The notes under the pieces were generated by a model. That model made no database searches, was not told the DNA's origin, and worked only from the letters and a program-made list of their open reading frames with translations. A DNA stretch of 7,710 nt from JACCYX01 sp964610045. GTDB lineage: Bacteria > Chloroflexota > Chloroflexia > Thermomicrobiales > UBA6265. Shown here in pieces: positions 1 through 6,119 of this stretch. The stretch's first letter is position 1, and the number at the start of each line of letters is the position of its first letter. The position numbers were made by a program, and so were the translations under genes. The stretch spans positions 1 to 7,710 of the forward strand of contig CAZSUN010000148.1 in NCBI GenBank assembly GCA_964610045.1, written 5' to 3'.

Positions 1-296
1 TGCAAGCGCGCGATGCTTGATGGCACAACCTCGATTTCCCGCGTGCCGCCAGGTCCTGCATCAGCCCCGGATCAAAGGCCTACAGCGTGTTGCAGGGACG
101 TTGATTGCGAACACAGGACAGAACACCGATCAAGCTCACCGCAACGGGCTGTATGGTGCGGCGCGAGATCGACTCCAGCCTGCGGTTGGGGCAGCCACGG
201 TACATACGCCGGGTCGATCGCCATCAAGCCTTGTTGACGCTGGGTGTGCTCCGGATCAACAGCCTGCCCCAGCTTGAAGAGTGTTGAAAGGCACTC
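1..296. other. Left flank, no convincing gene
   Basis: Short open frames exist on both strands here, but none has a good ribosome binding site, a recognisable motif or sensible composition. The longest plus frames (17-277 and 105-287) are rich in Gln, Arg and Pro and look like chance frames. On the minus strand a frame runs on past the regulator's stop but is closed by a stop within about 200 bases. The stretch could be non-coding or the decayed remains of a gene. I see nothing in it that can be named. Confidence 0.5.
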
Positions 297-301
297 TCAA
301 G
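273..301 (-). terminator. Hairpin at the 3' end of the MerR regulator gene
   Basis: CTTGAAGAGTG (273-283) pairs with CACTCTCAAG (292-301) with one bulged A, leaving an 8-base loop. The hairpin overlaps the regulator's TGA at 297-299. No T tract follows in the minus direction, so intrinsic termination is uncertain. It may instead be a transcript-end stabiliser or chance. Confidence 0.3.
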
Positions 302-1214
302 ACCGCGGCAGTAATCGCGACACGTCCTCAACCACATCTGCGAGGTAGTTCCTGGCGATCGGGATGACCTCCTGGGACTTCAGCTCGACTCCGTGAGTCG
401 CAGCAAGGGTGCCGCCGACGATCACGAGTGGCACGGGCCCCCCAGTCAATTGCAACTGACGCATCACCGCCGTGACCGACGCCAGATGCGATTCCATCGT
501 GGCCGAAAGCAGAATCGCGTTCGGGCGTATCCGGTGGACGGCTTCGATCAGGAATTCCGGTGAAATATCAGCACCAAGGAAGCGAACCGGGTAACCGCGC
601 ATGCGCAGGCATCCGCTTACCATCCGCATGCCAAGATCGTGAAGTTCACCGGCCACACTCCCAGCCACGACAGGCGGTCCCACCGGTGGCGGCAACTGGT
701 GGCGCGCGAAAAGGGTCGAGATGAGATCACGAGCCAGCTCGGTCACTTCCTTTTCCTCTGACACGGTCAACTCGCCGCGCTCCCATCGCTCGCCAATCTG
801 GAGCATGGCTGGCGCGAGGACATCGCCAAGCAGACTGAGCAGTGGAACGCCCTGGCTGTCAGCAGTCGTCATTACCTGGCGCGCGTGTATCAGGTCACCG
901 GAAATCACCAGGTCGAGGAAGTGAGTCGACAGCCGGGCGACGTCGCTGTTTTCCTCCCGGGCGTTGAGTCGATGCCGGATTTCCTCCAGGGTCAGCCGCT
1001 GGGTCTGCCATCGCTTGATCAGGCGGATGCGCTCGATATCGGACCTGGAATACAGGCGATGACCACCAGTGGTTCTTAGCGGCTCCAGTAGACCCTCTCG
1101 CTCGAGAAACCGGAGACTCGAGTGGGTGACCCGCGGATATTCGGTGGATATTTCTGCCACCACCAACCCAATGGGAACGAGGTCACCATGGAGTTGAGGC
1201 AATGACTTCGACAC
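297..1214 (-). CDS. MerR-family regulator with C-terminal cobalamin (B12)-binding domain, CarH/LitR-like
   Basis: This 305-residue protein is probably a cytoplasmic DNA-binding repressor or sensor using a cobalamin cofactor. Residues about 15-83 form a MerR winged helix-turn-helix (SLRFLEREGLL, then GGHRLYSRSDIERI). Residues about 90-172 fit the helical cap domain and about 180-300 a Rossmann-like B12-binding domain. The cobalamin signature is complete: E190-x-H192-x-x-G195 (H192 is the expected lower cobalt ligand), S237-x-T239 after 41 residues, and G267-G268 after 27 more. In CarH the cap carries W-x9-EH with a His directly after the Trp. Here it is W144-E145 and E154-K155, so both of those His residues are absent. 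The start is GTG (1214-1212), with AAGGA (plus-strand 1222-1226) seven bases upstream. The gene is divergent from the SRPBCC-epimerase gene and shares its 241-base promoter region, including a palindrome. Family and cofactor are well supported; light sensing is doubtful. Confidence 0.9.
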   Translation of the reverse strand: MSKSLPQLHGDLVPIGLVVAEISTEYPRVTHSSLRFLEREGLLEPLRTTGGHRLYSRSDIERIRLIKRWQTQRLTLEEIRHRLNAREENSDVARLSTHFLDLVISGDLIHARQVMTTADSQGVPLLSLLGDVLAPAMLQIGERWERGELTVSEEKEVTELARDLISTLFARHQLPPPVGPPVVAGSVAGELHDLGMRMVSGCLRMRGYPVRFLGADISPEFLIEAVHRIRPNAILLSATMESHLASVTAVMRQLQLTGGPVPLVIVGGTLAATHGVELKSQEVIPIARNYLADVVEDVSRLLPRS

Positions 1215-1221
1215 AAGGCGA

Positions 1222-1226
1222 TCCTT
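1222..1226 (-). promoter_or_regulatory. Ribosome binding site deciding the GTG start of the regulator
   Basis: On the minus strand AAGGA stands seven bases before GTG at 1214. This good spacing supports a GTG start. Translation from here keeps the helix-turn-helix domain complete, beginning around residue 15. Confidence 0.6.
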
Positions 1227-1305
1227 GTCACTTCAATCGATGTCTACCACCTCACCGGCACTCCGCCAAGGGAGCGGCCAGCAGAGACTCCCCAAGACTG
1301 TGAGA

Positions 1306-1335
1306 TTGACGAATTATCAATCTCAAGTGTACATT
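1306..1335 (+). promoter_or_regulatory. Candidate sigma70-type promoter of the SRPBCC-epimerase gene
   Basis: TTGACG (1306-1311) is followed after 18 bases by TACATT (1330-1335), matching five and four of the six consensus positions. This lies in a local AT-rich patch of an otherwise GC-rich window. Transcription from about 1342 would give a leader of roughly 110 bases before the ATG at 1456. The inverted repeat at 1320-1340 covers the -10 element, so a bound protein there would be expected to block RNA polymerase. Confidence 0.5.
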
Positions 1336-1341
1336 GAGATA
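1313..1341 (-). promoter_or_regulatory. Possible divergent promoter of the regulator gene
   Basis: On the minus strand GATAAT (plus 1313-1318) is a good -10 match, five of six. The corresponding -35 region at 17 bases (plus 1336-1341, TATCTC) is poor. A weak -35 with a regulator palindrome in the spacer is typical of MerR-type controlled promoters, so autoregulation is plausible. The call rests mainly on the -10 match. Confidence 0.3.
1320..1340. promoter_or_regulatory. Palindromic operator, probable binding site of the MerR/B12 regulator
   Basis: The arms ATCTCAA (1320-1326) and TTGAGAT (1334-1340) are perfect inverted repeats separated by seven bases, and the centre holds the palindromic hexamer TGTACA (1328-1333). 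CarH-type regulators are known to recognise repeats containing TnTACA, and TGTACA fits that core. The site lies between two divergent genes, one of which encodes such a regulator, and overlaps candidate promoter elements on both strands. Assignment to this regulator is inference from position and core similarity. A single palindrome differs from the tandem direct repeats described for Thermus CarH. Confidence 0.6.
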
Positions 1342-1441
1342 CATCCGCAGTGTGACGATTGGGCAGGCTTCCCCAACTCCCACCCTTTTGAACCTGCGGT
1401 CAGCCTCGGGCCCGGCATCCCACGATTCCGGGCTCAACCTC

Positions 1442-1448
1442 GGAAGGA
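1442..1448 (+). promoter_or_regulatory. Ribosome binding site deciding the start of the SRPBCC-epimerase gene
   Basis: GGAAGGA ends seven bases before ATG at 1456. The reading frame stays open back to 1225, but that extension runs through the promoter and the palindrome and shows no domain similarity. The ATG at 1456 is therefore the preferred start. Confidence 0.65.
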
Positions 1449-1455
1449 CCGGTTC

Positions 1456-2853
1456 ATGGTCACCTCCCGTACGTACAGAACTTCCATGCCAGTGTCAACG
1501 GACCTGCTTGCCCTGTGGCATTCGCAACCAGCCGCATTCACCCGGTTGGTCCCACCGTGGATGGACGTCCGTGTCGAGCACATGGAAGGGACGAGCGCTG
1601 GAGACACCGCACGGGTGACGGTCCCCATCGTGGGACCACTCCGGCGCTCGTGGAGCATCGTCCACGAGGCACTGGACGAAGGCAGCGGATTCGCCGATGT
1701 GCAAACGAGCGGTCCGTTCGAGAGTTGGCGGCATGAGCACCGGTTCCTGCCTGCGGCCGACAGTTGTTCGATCCTGGAGGACGCGGTCGCCTACAACGCT
1801 CCGTTCGGGACCGCTGGTTCCGTTCTTGCAGGCAATCGCATCGATCGCACCATCGATCAGGTCTTTGCCATGCGGCACCAGCGGACGAGGTCCGATCTGG
1901 CACGGCATCAGCAGTCCAGTCTGTCGCCGCAGCACGTTCTGGTGTCCGGTGCCACGGGCCTGGTCGCCAGGCGCCTGATCCCGTACCTGGAAACCGGGGG
2001 CCATCGTGTTTCCCGGCTCGTTCGGCGTCCCGCGGCGGCCAGCAATGAAATCACGTGGAATCCAGAGACCGGAGAGATCGACCAAAACGCGATGAACGGG
2101 GTCGATGCGGTGGTACATCTCGCGGGAGCTACGATCGCTGGCGGCCGCTGGACGGCTTCCAGGAAGGAGGCCATCCGCTCCAGCCGCGTCAATGGAACGT
2201 CGCTGCTCGCCCGTACCATCGCAGCGCTCGACCCGCAGCCACGGGTGTTCATATCGACGTCGGCGGTGGGGTATTACGGCGACCGGGGTTCGACGCCGTT
2301 GACCGAGGACAGTTCTCATGGCGGTGGCTTCCTTGCCGATGTCTGTCGCGATTGGGAAGGCGCTGCCGCGCCCGCCGCGGCTTCCGGTATACGTGTCGTG
2401 CATCCACGGTTCGGTGTCGTGGTTGCCGGAGACGGGGGTATGTTTCCCCTGCTCGCACGGCTGTTCCAAATGGGAATGGGAGGAAAGGTTGGCTCCGGTC
2501 AGCAGTACATGGCATGGATCGCCCTCGATGACCTGGTGGGCGTGATTCATCGGTGCATCGCCGACGTATCACTGGAAGGCCCGGTCAACGCAGTAGGACC
2601 GACCGCCGTCACGAACGCCGAATTCACCGGGGCGATGGGAAGGGTGTTTGGCCGGCCAACCCTGATCCCGGCACCGGCATTCCTGGTGCGGACCGCACTC
2701 GGCGAACTCGCTGACGAACTCATCCTCGGGAGTCAGCAGGTGGTGCCGCAACGCCTCGTCAAGTCCGGATTCGCGTTTGACTTTCCCTCGATCGAGGATG
2801 CGCTCCGCTTCGAGTTTGGCCGGCTCAAACCCATGGCGGCCTCCAGTCCCTGA
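1456..2853 (+). CDS. SRPBCC domain fused to TIGR01777-family NAD(P)-dependent epimerase/oxidoreductase
   Basis: From ATG 1456 the protein has 465 residues. Residues about 5-150 form an SRPBCC (START-like, cyclase/dehydrase type) ligand-binding domain, with the pattern PPWMDVRVE, then GPF.SWRHEHRF and an LED motif. Residues about 160-400 are an extended short-chain dehydrogenase fold of the TIGR01777/YfcH type. They show the nucleotide loop GATGLVA (165-171), VVHLAGATIAGGRWT, SAVGYYGDRG (near 270-278), PLTEDS, and a WIALDDLVG segment. Residues about 408-455 match the DUF1731 tail (GELADELILGSQQVVPQRL). In most relatives the loop is GxxGxxG; here the third glycine is alanine (A171). The reaction is not known for this family. 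The old 'cell division inhibitor' label for relatives is unreliable. Divergence from a CarH-like gene across a shared operator suggests control by that regulator. The longer frame from 1225 would add 77 residues with no homology. Confidence 0.88.
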   Translation: MVTSRTYRTSMPVSTDLLALWHSQPAAFTRLVPPWMDVRVEHMEGTSAGDTARVTVPIVGPLRRSWSIVHEALDEGSGFADVQTSGPFESWRHEHRFLPAADSCSILEDAVAYNAPFGTAGSVLAGNRIDRTIDQVFAMRHQRTRSDLARHQQSSLSPQHVLVSGATGLVARRLIPYLETGGHRVSRLVRRPAAASNEITWNPETGEIDQNAMNGVDAVVHLAGATIAGGRWTASRKEAIRSSRVNGTSLLARTIAALDPQPRVFISTSAVGYYGDRGSTPLTEDSSHGGGFLADVCRDWEGAAAPAAASGIRVVHPRFGVVVAGDGGMFPLLARLFQMGMGGKVGSGQQYMAWIALDDLVGVIHRCIADVSLEGPVNAVGPTAVTNAEFTGAMGRVFGRPTLIPAPAFLVRTALGELADELILGSQQVVPQRLVKSGFAFDFPSIEDALRFEFGRLKPMAASSP

Positions 2854-2921
2854 AACGTCTAGCAAATGTTGACGAGCTTACGTGTAGCCCGGTTTCCGCA
2901 ATGATGGCCTGCCGCAGGTGG

Positions 2922-2951
2922 TTGAGACTATGGTCGGAATTACACTATGAG
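2922..2951 (+). promoter_or_regulatory. Weak candidate promoter of the DinB-like gene
   Basis: TTGAGA (2922-2927) precedes TATGAG (2946-2951) by 18 bases, five and four matches to consensus. It would start transcription about 30 bases before ATG 2992. The 138-base gap after the preceding gene contains no convincing terminator, so readthrough from the epimerase gene is also possible. Confidence 0.3.
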
Positions 2952-2991
2952 CTGCGTTTTTCCTACCGATGTACAGTGGAAGTGAATCGCC

Positions 2992-3501
2992 ATGAGCAGC
3001 ACCCCGACCCGAGACACCCTTCTCGCCCAGATGGACGCAAGCTGGGCAGCGCTCGAGGAGACGGTTGCTTGCCTGGGTGCCGAACGCCTGACCGGACCGA
3101 CCGACGCGAGTGGATGGACCGCGCAGGATCACCTCGATCACCTCGCGGCCTGGGAGCGATCGATGGTGTTCCTGCTCCAGGGAAAGCCACGCCATGAGGG
3201 GCTTGGCATCGACGAAGCGATCTACCTCGGTCACGACTACGATGCGATCAATGCGGCGATCCGAGATGCCACCTCCGGCTGCTCGCTGGACGAGACCCTC
3301 GAACGTCTGGGGGGCGTTCACCGCGAACTGAGGGGGTTGGTTGCTGCCTTGCCGGAGGACGAACTGGCCCAACCGTACGCTCATTTCCTGCCCGACGAGC
3401 CGGGAGTGGACGATGGCGGACCGATCAGTGACCGTATCGGGGGGAATGCCGGCAGGCACTATCGTGAACATCTCGGTTACATCGACATCATTGCCAGGTG
3501 A
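2992..3501 (+). CDS. DinB-superfamily four-helix-bundle protein (ClbS/DfsB or MDMPI_N type)
   Basis: This 169-residue protein has a normal length for the DinB/YfiT-like putative metalloenzyme fold. Helix 1 is near residues 6-30. GWTAQDHLDHLAAWE (41-55) is the classical second-helix motif, offering H47 and H50. The C-terminal helix carries H156 and H160 (RHYREHLGYI). A His set drawn from helix 2 and the last helix is how these proteins bind a divalent metal, here most likely H50, H156 and H160. Some family members are thiol-dependent transferases or isomerases, and ClbS is a colibactin resistance hydrolase. The substrate here cannot be told. A Shine-Dalgarno-like GGAAG (2978-2982) lies nine bases upstream of the ATG. 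It is on the same strand as its neighbours but separated by 138 and 102 bases, so operon membership is unclear. Confidence 0.78.
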   Translation: MSSTPTRDTLLAQMDASWAALEETVACLGAERLTGPTDASGWTAQDHLDHLAAWERSMVFLLQGKPRHEGLGIDEAIYLGHDYDAINAAIRDATSGCSLDETLERLGGVHRELRGLVAALPEDELAQPYAHFLPDEPGVDDGGPISDRIGGNAGRHYREHLGYIDIIAR

Positions 3502-3591
3502 ACAGTCTTCTTGTTCGCTTTCCTTCCATCGTGATCCTTGGTAGGCTGGCGCATCGAATCGATGCTGGCACAATCGCCCGTCGACCCACCC

Positions 3592-3596
3592 AGGAG
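3592..3596 (+). promoter_or_regulatory. Ribosome binding site deciding the GTG start of the dehydratase
   Basis: AGGAG lies seven bases before GTG at 3604. The in-frame upstream TTG at 3538 has no such site. A GTG start gives the usual family opening, V/M-K-I-T-D-V, with no spurious N-terminal extension. Confidence 0.7.
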
Positions 3597-3603
3597 CACT
3601 CCA

Positions 3604-4800
3604 GTGAAGATCACCGATGTACGACTTCGGCATGTTTCGGGACACCTGCCGTTCGAGGGGACGTTCTGGGAAGAACGGCTGATCATGCCGCTCGACGTGT
3701 ATCCGGAATACCGGAACCGGATGCGCCGGGAGATGTTGACGCCAGACGAGGCCGGCATGCCGATCAAGGCTGTGTTCGTCGAGATCGAAACCGATGATGG
3801 CATCACCGGAATCGGCGGCCCGGTCACCGTGGATGTCGCCTTCATCGTTTGGCGGCAGTTCCGACACATCCTCCTCGGCGAGGACCCGCTGGCGATCGAG
3901 CGGATCTGGGACCTGATGTACCGGTCGGCCGTCCACGGCCGCAAGGGAGAGGCGATGTTCGCGATCAGCGTCATCGACTGTGCCCTGTGGGATCTCAAGG
4001 GCAAGTGGGCCAATGCGCCGGTGTACAAGCTCCTCGGAGGACCGATCCGAACGGAGGTTCCGGCTTACGCCAGTGCCCTCGGCTTCTCGATCGAACCCGA
4101 AAAAGCCTACGAGCGCGCCAAGGGATTCGTGGAGCAGGGCTACCGGGCGACGAAGTGGTTTGTCCGTAATGGCCCAACCGATGGGCACGATGGCATCCGG
4201 AAGAACGTGGAACTCATTCGAACGTTACGTGAAGCCGTCGGGCCAGATGTCGAAATCATGATCGATGCCTGGATGTCGTGGGACGTTCCGTATACCGTCC
4301 GGATGTCCGAGTTGCTGATCGAGTACCGCCCGTACTGGATCGAAGAACCGGTGCTGCCGGACATGATCGACGGCTATGCCCAGATTCGTGCGAACTCACT
4401 CGTCCGCACGGCAGGCGGGGAGCACGAGTACACCCGCTGGGGCATCAAGGGACTGCTGGACGTTCAAGGGCTCGACTTCATCCAGGCCGATACCTACTGG
4501 GCTGGCGGTATCTCCGAACTGGTTAAGATCTTCACCCTCGGCTCGGTCTATGGCCTGCCCGTTATCCCACATGGACACTCGATTCCCGCAAACATCCACC
4601 TGAGCGTTTCACAGCCTGTCGTCAACGTGCCATGGATCGAATACCTGGTGAAGTGGAACGAGATTCACCAGCACTTCCTGCTTCACCCGGTGAAACCAGT
4701 CAACGGCGTGATCACGGTCAACGAGGAGATCGGGCTCGGCATGACGCTCGACGAAGCGAAAATCGAGCAGGAGAAATACCTCGACTTCTCGGACCTCTAG
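3604..4800 (+). CDS. Mandelate racemase/muconate lactonizing enzyme family protein, L-rhamnonate dehydratase-like
   Basis: From GTG 3604 the protein has 398 residues, the usual length for acid-sugar dehydratases of the enolase superfamily. These enzymes abstract the proton next to a carboxylate and eliminate water with Mg2+. The N-terminal capping domain spans about 1-130 (IETDDGITGIGG, then CALWDLKGK at 126-134). The barrel follows. Predicted metal ligands are D221 (IDAWMSWD), E247 or E248 (YWIEEP) and E273 (GGEHEYTRWG). D296 (QADTYWAGG) and H323 (IPHGHS) form the expected Asp-His dyad. KWFVRNGPTDG, the WMSWDV stretch, GEHEYTRWG and WAGGISELVKI all resemble the rhamnonate dehydratase branch. 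The N-terminal specificity loop (PLDVYPEY) differs from the E. coli-type enzyme as I recall it, so the substrate may be another sugar acid. It ends at TAG, followed at once by a hairpin, and converges on two sugar-type oxidoreductases. Family very sure; substrate tentative. Confidence 0.9.
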   Translation: MKITDVRLRHVSGHLPFEGTFWEERLIMPLDVYPEYRNRMRREMLTPDEAGMPIKAVFVEIETDDGITGIGGPVTVDVAFIVWRQFRHILLGEDPLAIERIWDLMYRSAVHGRKGEAMFAISVIDCALWDLKGKWANAPVYKLLGGPIRTEVPAYASALGFSIEPEKAYERAKGFVEQGYRATKWFVRNGPTDGHDGIRKNVELIRTLREAVGPDVEIMIDAWMSWDVPYTVRMSELLIEYRPYWIEEPVLPDMIDGYAQIRANSLVRTAGGEHEYTRWGIKGLLDVQGLDFIQADTYWAGGISELVKIFTLGSVYGLPVIPHGHSIPANIHLSVSQPVVNVPWIEYLVKWNEIHQHFLLHPVKPVNGVITVNEEIGLGMTLDEAKIEQEKYLDFSDL

Positions 4801-4805
4801 CACCA

Positions 4806-4847
4806 AGCAATTGACCGCAGGATCAAGTGATCCTGCGGTCAATTGCT
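4806..4847 (+). terminator. 20-bp perfect hairpin downstream of the dehydratase gene
   Basis: The arms at 4806-4825 and 4828-4847 are exactly complementary, with the stem opening AGCAATTGACCGC. In RNA the innermost bases form a tetraloop AAGT. It starts six bases after the TAG of the dehydratase. No T tract follows on the plus strand, so it is not a classical intrinsic terminator. As the only structure between convergent genes it probably ends or protects the transcript, possibly for both strands. Confidence 0.55.
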
Positions 4848-4905
4848 CCACACGCCGATATCGCAGGCAACCGTCGTTCGTAGATGCAGCATCCATATCG
4901 AAACA

Positions 4906-4929
4906 GGGACCAGGATCGATCCTGGTCCC
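4906..4929 (-). terminator. 24-bp perfect palindrome, probable terminator of the oxidoreductase operon
   Basis: GGGACCAGGATC (4906-4917) is directly followed by its exact complement (4918-4929). It lies 23 bases beyond the stop of the minus-strand operon. Read on the minus strand the GC-rich stem is followed by TGTTTCG, a short T-rich run, as in an intrinsic terminator. On the plus strand it is followed by CGTCTC, which is less suitable. Confidence 0.6.
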
Positions 4930-4952
4930 CGTCTCATTCCGTCCCTATGCGA

Positions 4953-6119
4953 TCAGGATACCAGCGGTTCCGGTCGCTCCAGGGTGCTTTCGATATCGAT
5001 GTGGCGGCCCGCCGCGCTCGAATCGAGCGTTGCCAGCATCACGTCGAGCGCATGGTAGGCCAGTTCGCCACTGGCGCGCGCCCGACCTCCGTCGCGAATC
5101 GCACGCGCCAGATCCGAGACTCCCAGCCCTCGCGAGTTGGTGGTGAACCCACGCGTCAACGACACCTCCGACCACTGGGGACGCTCGACCTTGTTCGGGT
5201 CGCGGGTGTCGTCCGGGGTGCGGCCAACCGAAAGCGGATCGCGCTTCGCCGCAAACTCGGCCGGTTGCAGGATCTCGATCCTGCCGCCGAAGGTGTTTGG
5301 GTCGGGCAGCTTGAGTGAGCCCTCGGTGCCGTAGACGATGATGTGCGAGTGGGTCGTGTCGTAGAGATCGAACGATGTTATCAGCGTGCCGATCGCACCA
5401 GAGGCGAAGTCCAGCGTCGCCGCGATATGCGTTGGCGTGTTGACCTGGATGACCTCGCCTGCCTTCGGTTGGCTGGTCACTACGCGCTCGGCGAACGAGG
5501 CTCCCGCACTGGACGCCACCCGTCGCACCGGTCCGAGCAGGGAGACCATGGCGGTCACGTAATACGGCCCCATGTCCAGCATTGGCCCAGCACCCGGCTG
5601 GTAGAAGAATGAAGGGTCCGGGTGCCAGCTCTCATGCCCATGGGTGAACATGTGCGCGACCGCGGCGATTGGCCGGCCAATGGCGCCGTCGTCGATCAGC
5701 TGGCGAGCAGTCTGGTATCCACCGCCGAGGAAGGTGTCCGGCGCACCTCCGACCAGCACGCCCTGCTCCCGGGCACGCGCGAGCAATGCCTTGCCTTCGT
5801 CCCGCGTTGCCGTCAGCGGCTTTTCGTTGTAGACCGACTTCCCGGACTCTACCACCTGCAATGCCACACTGCCGTGCGCTTTCGGAATGGTCAGGTTCAC
5901 GACGAGTTCGATGTCGTCACTGGCGATGAGATCGTCAACCGTGCGGGCATCGACATCGTACTTGTCGGCACGCGCCTTCGCCCGATCCACGAGCAGGTCC
6001 GCCACCGCCACCACACGGGTGTTGTCGAACATGGTCGACAGGTTGGTCAAGTAGATGTCGGAAATGACTCCGGCTCCGATGATACCGACCGATACCGGCT
6101 CCCCGGCCACTCCAGTCAT
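4953..6119 (-). CDS. Gfo/Idh/MocA-family NAD(P)-dependent oxidoreductase (second gene of pair)
   Basis: This 388-residue protein is probably a cytoplasmic sugar or sugar-derivative dehydrogenase. The N-terminal Rossmann domain (about 8-125) has VGIIGAGVIS with the dinucleotide loop at 15-20 and the family's EKP motif at 99-101 (VYNEKPL). The C-terminal alpha/beta domain (about 126-380) contains GAPDTFLGGG, HESWHPDPSFFYQPGAGPM, D182 in LDMGPYY and YGTEGSLKLPDPNTFGG. D182 and the Tyr pair (186-187) stand where relatives have the catalytic Asp and His. Compared with its upstream paralogue it carries an extra, charged loop of about 25 residues around 287-316 (FAAKRDPLSVGRTPDD). Its ATG overlaps the TGA of the preceding gene in ATGA, with GAGGG (plus 6126-6130) six bases upstream. 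The two are therefore cotranscribed, probably with translational coupling. Substrate unknown. Confidence 0.88.
   Translation of the reverse strand: MTGVAGEPVSVGIIGAGVISDIYLTNLSTMFDNTRVVAVADLLVDRAKARADKYDVDARTVDDLIASDDIELVVNLTIPKAHGSVALQVVESGKSVYNEKPLTATRDEGKALLARAREQGVLVGGAPDTFLGGGYQTARQLIDDGAIGRPIAAVAHMFTHGHESWHPDPSFFYQPGAGPMLDMGPYYVTAMVSLLGPVRRVASSAGASFAERVVTSQPKAGEVIQVNTPTHIAATLDFASGAIGTLITSFDLYDTTHSHIIVYGTEGSLKLPDPNTFGGRIEILQPAEFAAKRDPLSVGRTPDDTRDPNKVERPQWSEVSLTRGFTTNSRGLGVSDLARAIRDGGRARASGELAYHALDVMLATLDSSAAGRHIDIESTLERPEPLVS

Noticed and set aside
1225..1455. 77-codon N-terminal extension of the SRPBCC-epimerase gene from ATG 1225
   Set aside because: It would run through the promoter and palindrome. 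A strong Shine-Dalgarno site precedes ATG 1456, where the domain similarity begins.
1342..1455. Cobalamin riboswitch in the leader of the epimerase gene
   Set aside because: A B12-linked regulator makes this tempting, but the leader is about 110 bases, shorter than typical cobalamin riboswitches, and I see no B12-box-like sequence.
1495..2550. 351-codon open frame on the minus strand opposite the SRPBCC-epimerase gene
   Set aside because: It is fully antisense to a gene with clear domain motifs and shows none itself. Long antisense frames are common in GC-rich coding DNA.
2970..2975. TGTACA upstream of the DinB-like gene as a second regulator site
   Set aside because: Only the hexamer matches, without flanking symmetric arms. 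Another copy occurs inside the dehydratase gene near 4022, so chance is sufficient.
2878..4188. 436-codon minus-strand open frame across the DinB-like and dehydratase genes
   Set aside because: It spans two well-supported genes and the gap between them, has Arg/Pro/His-rich composition and no family motif. It is a shadow frame.
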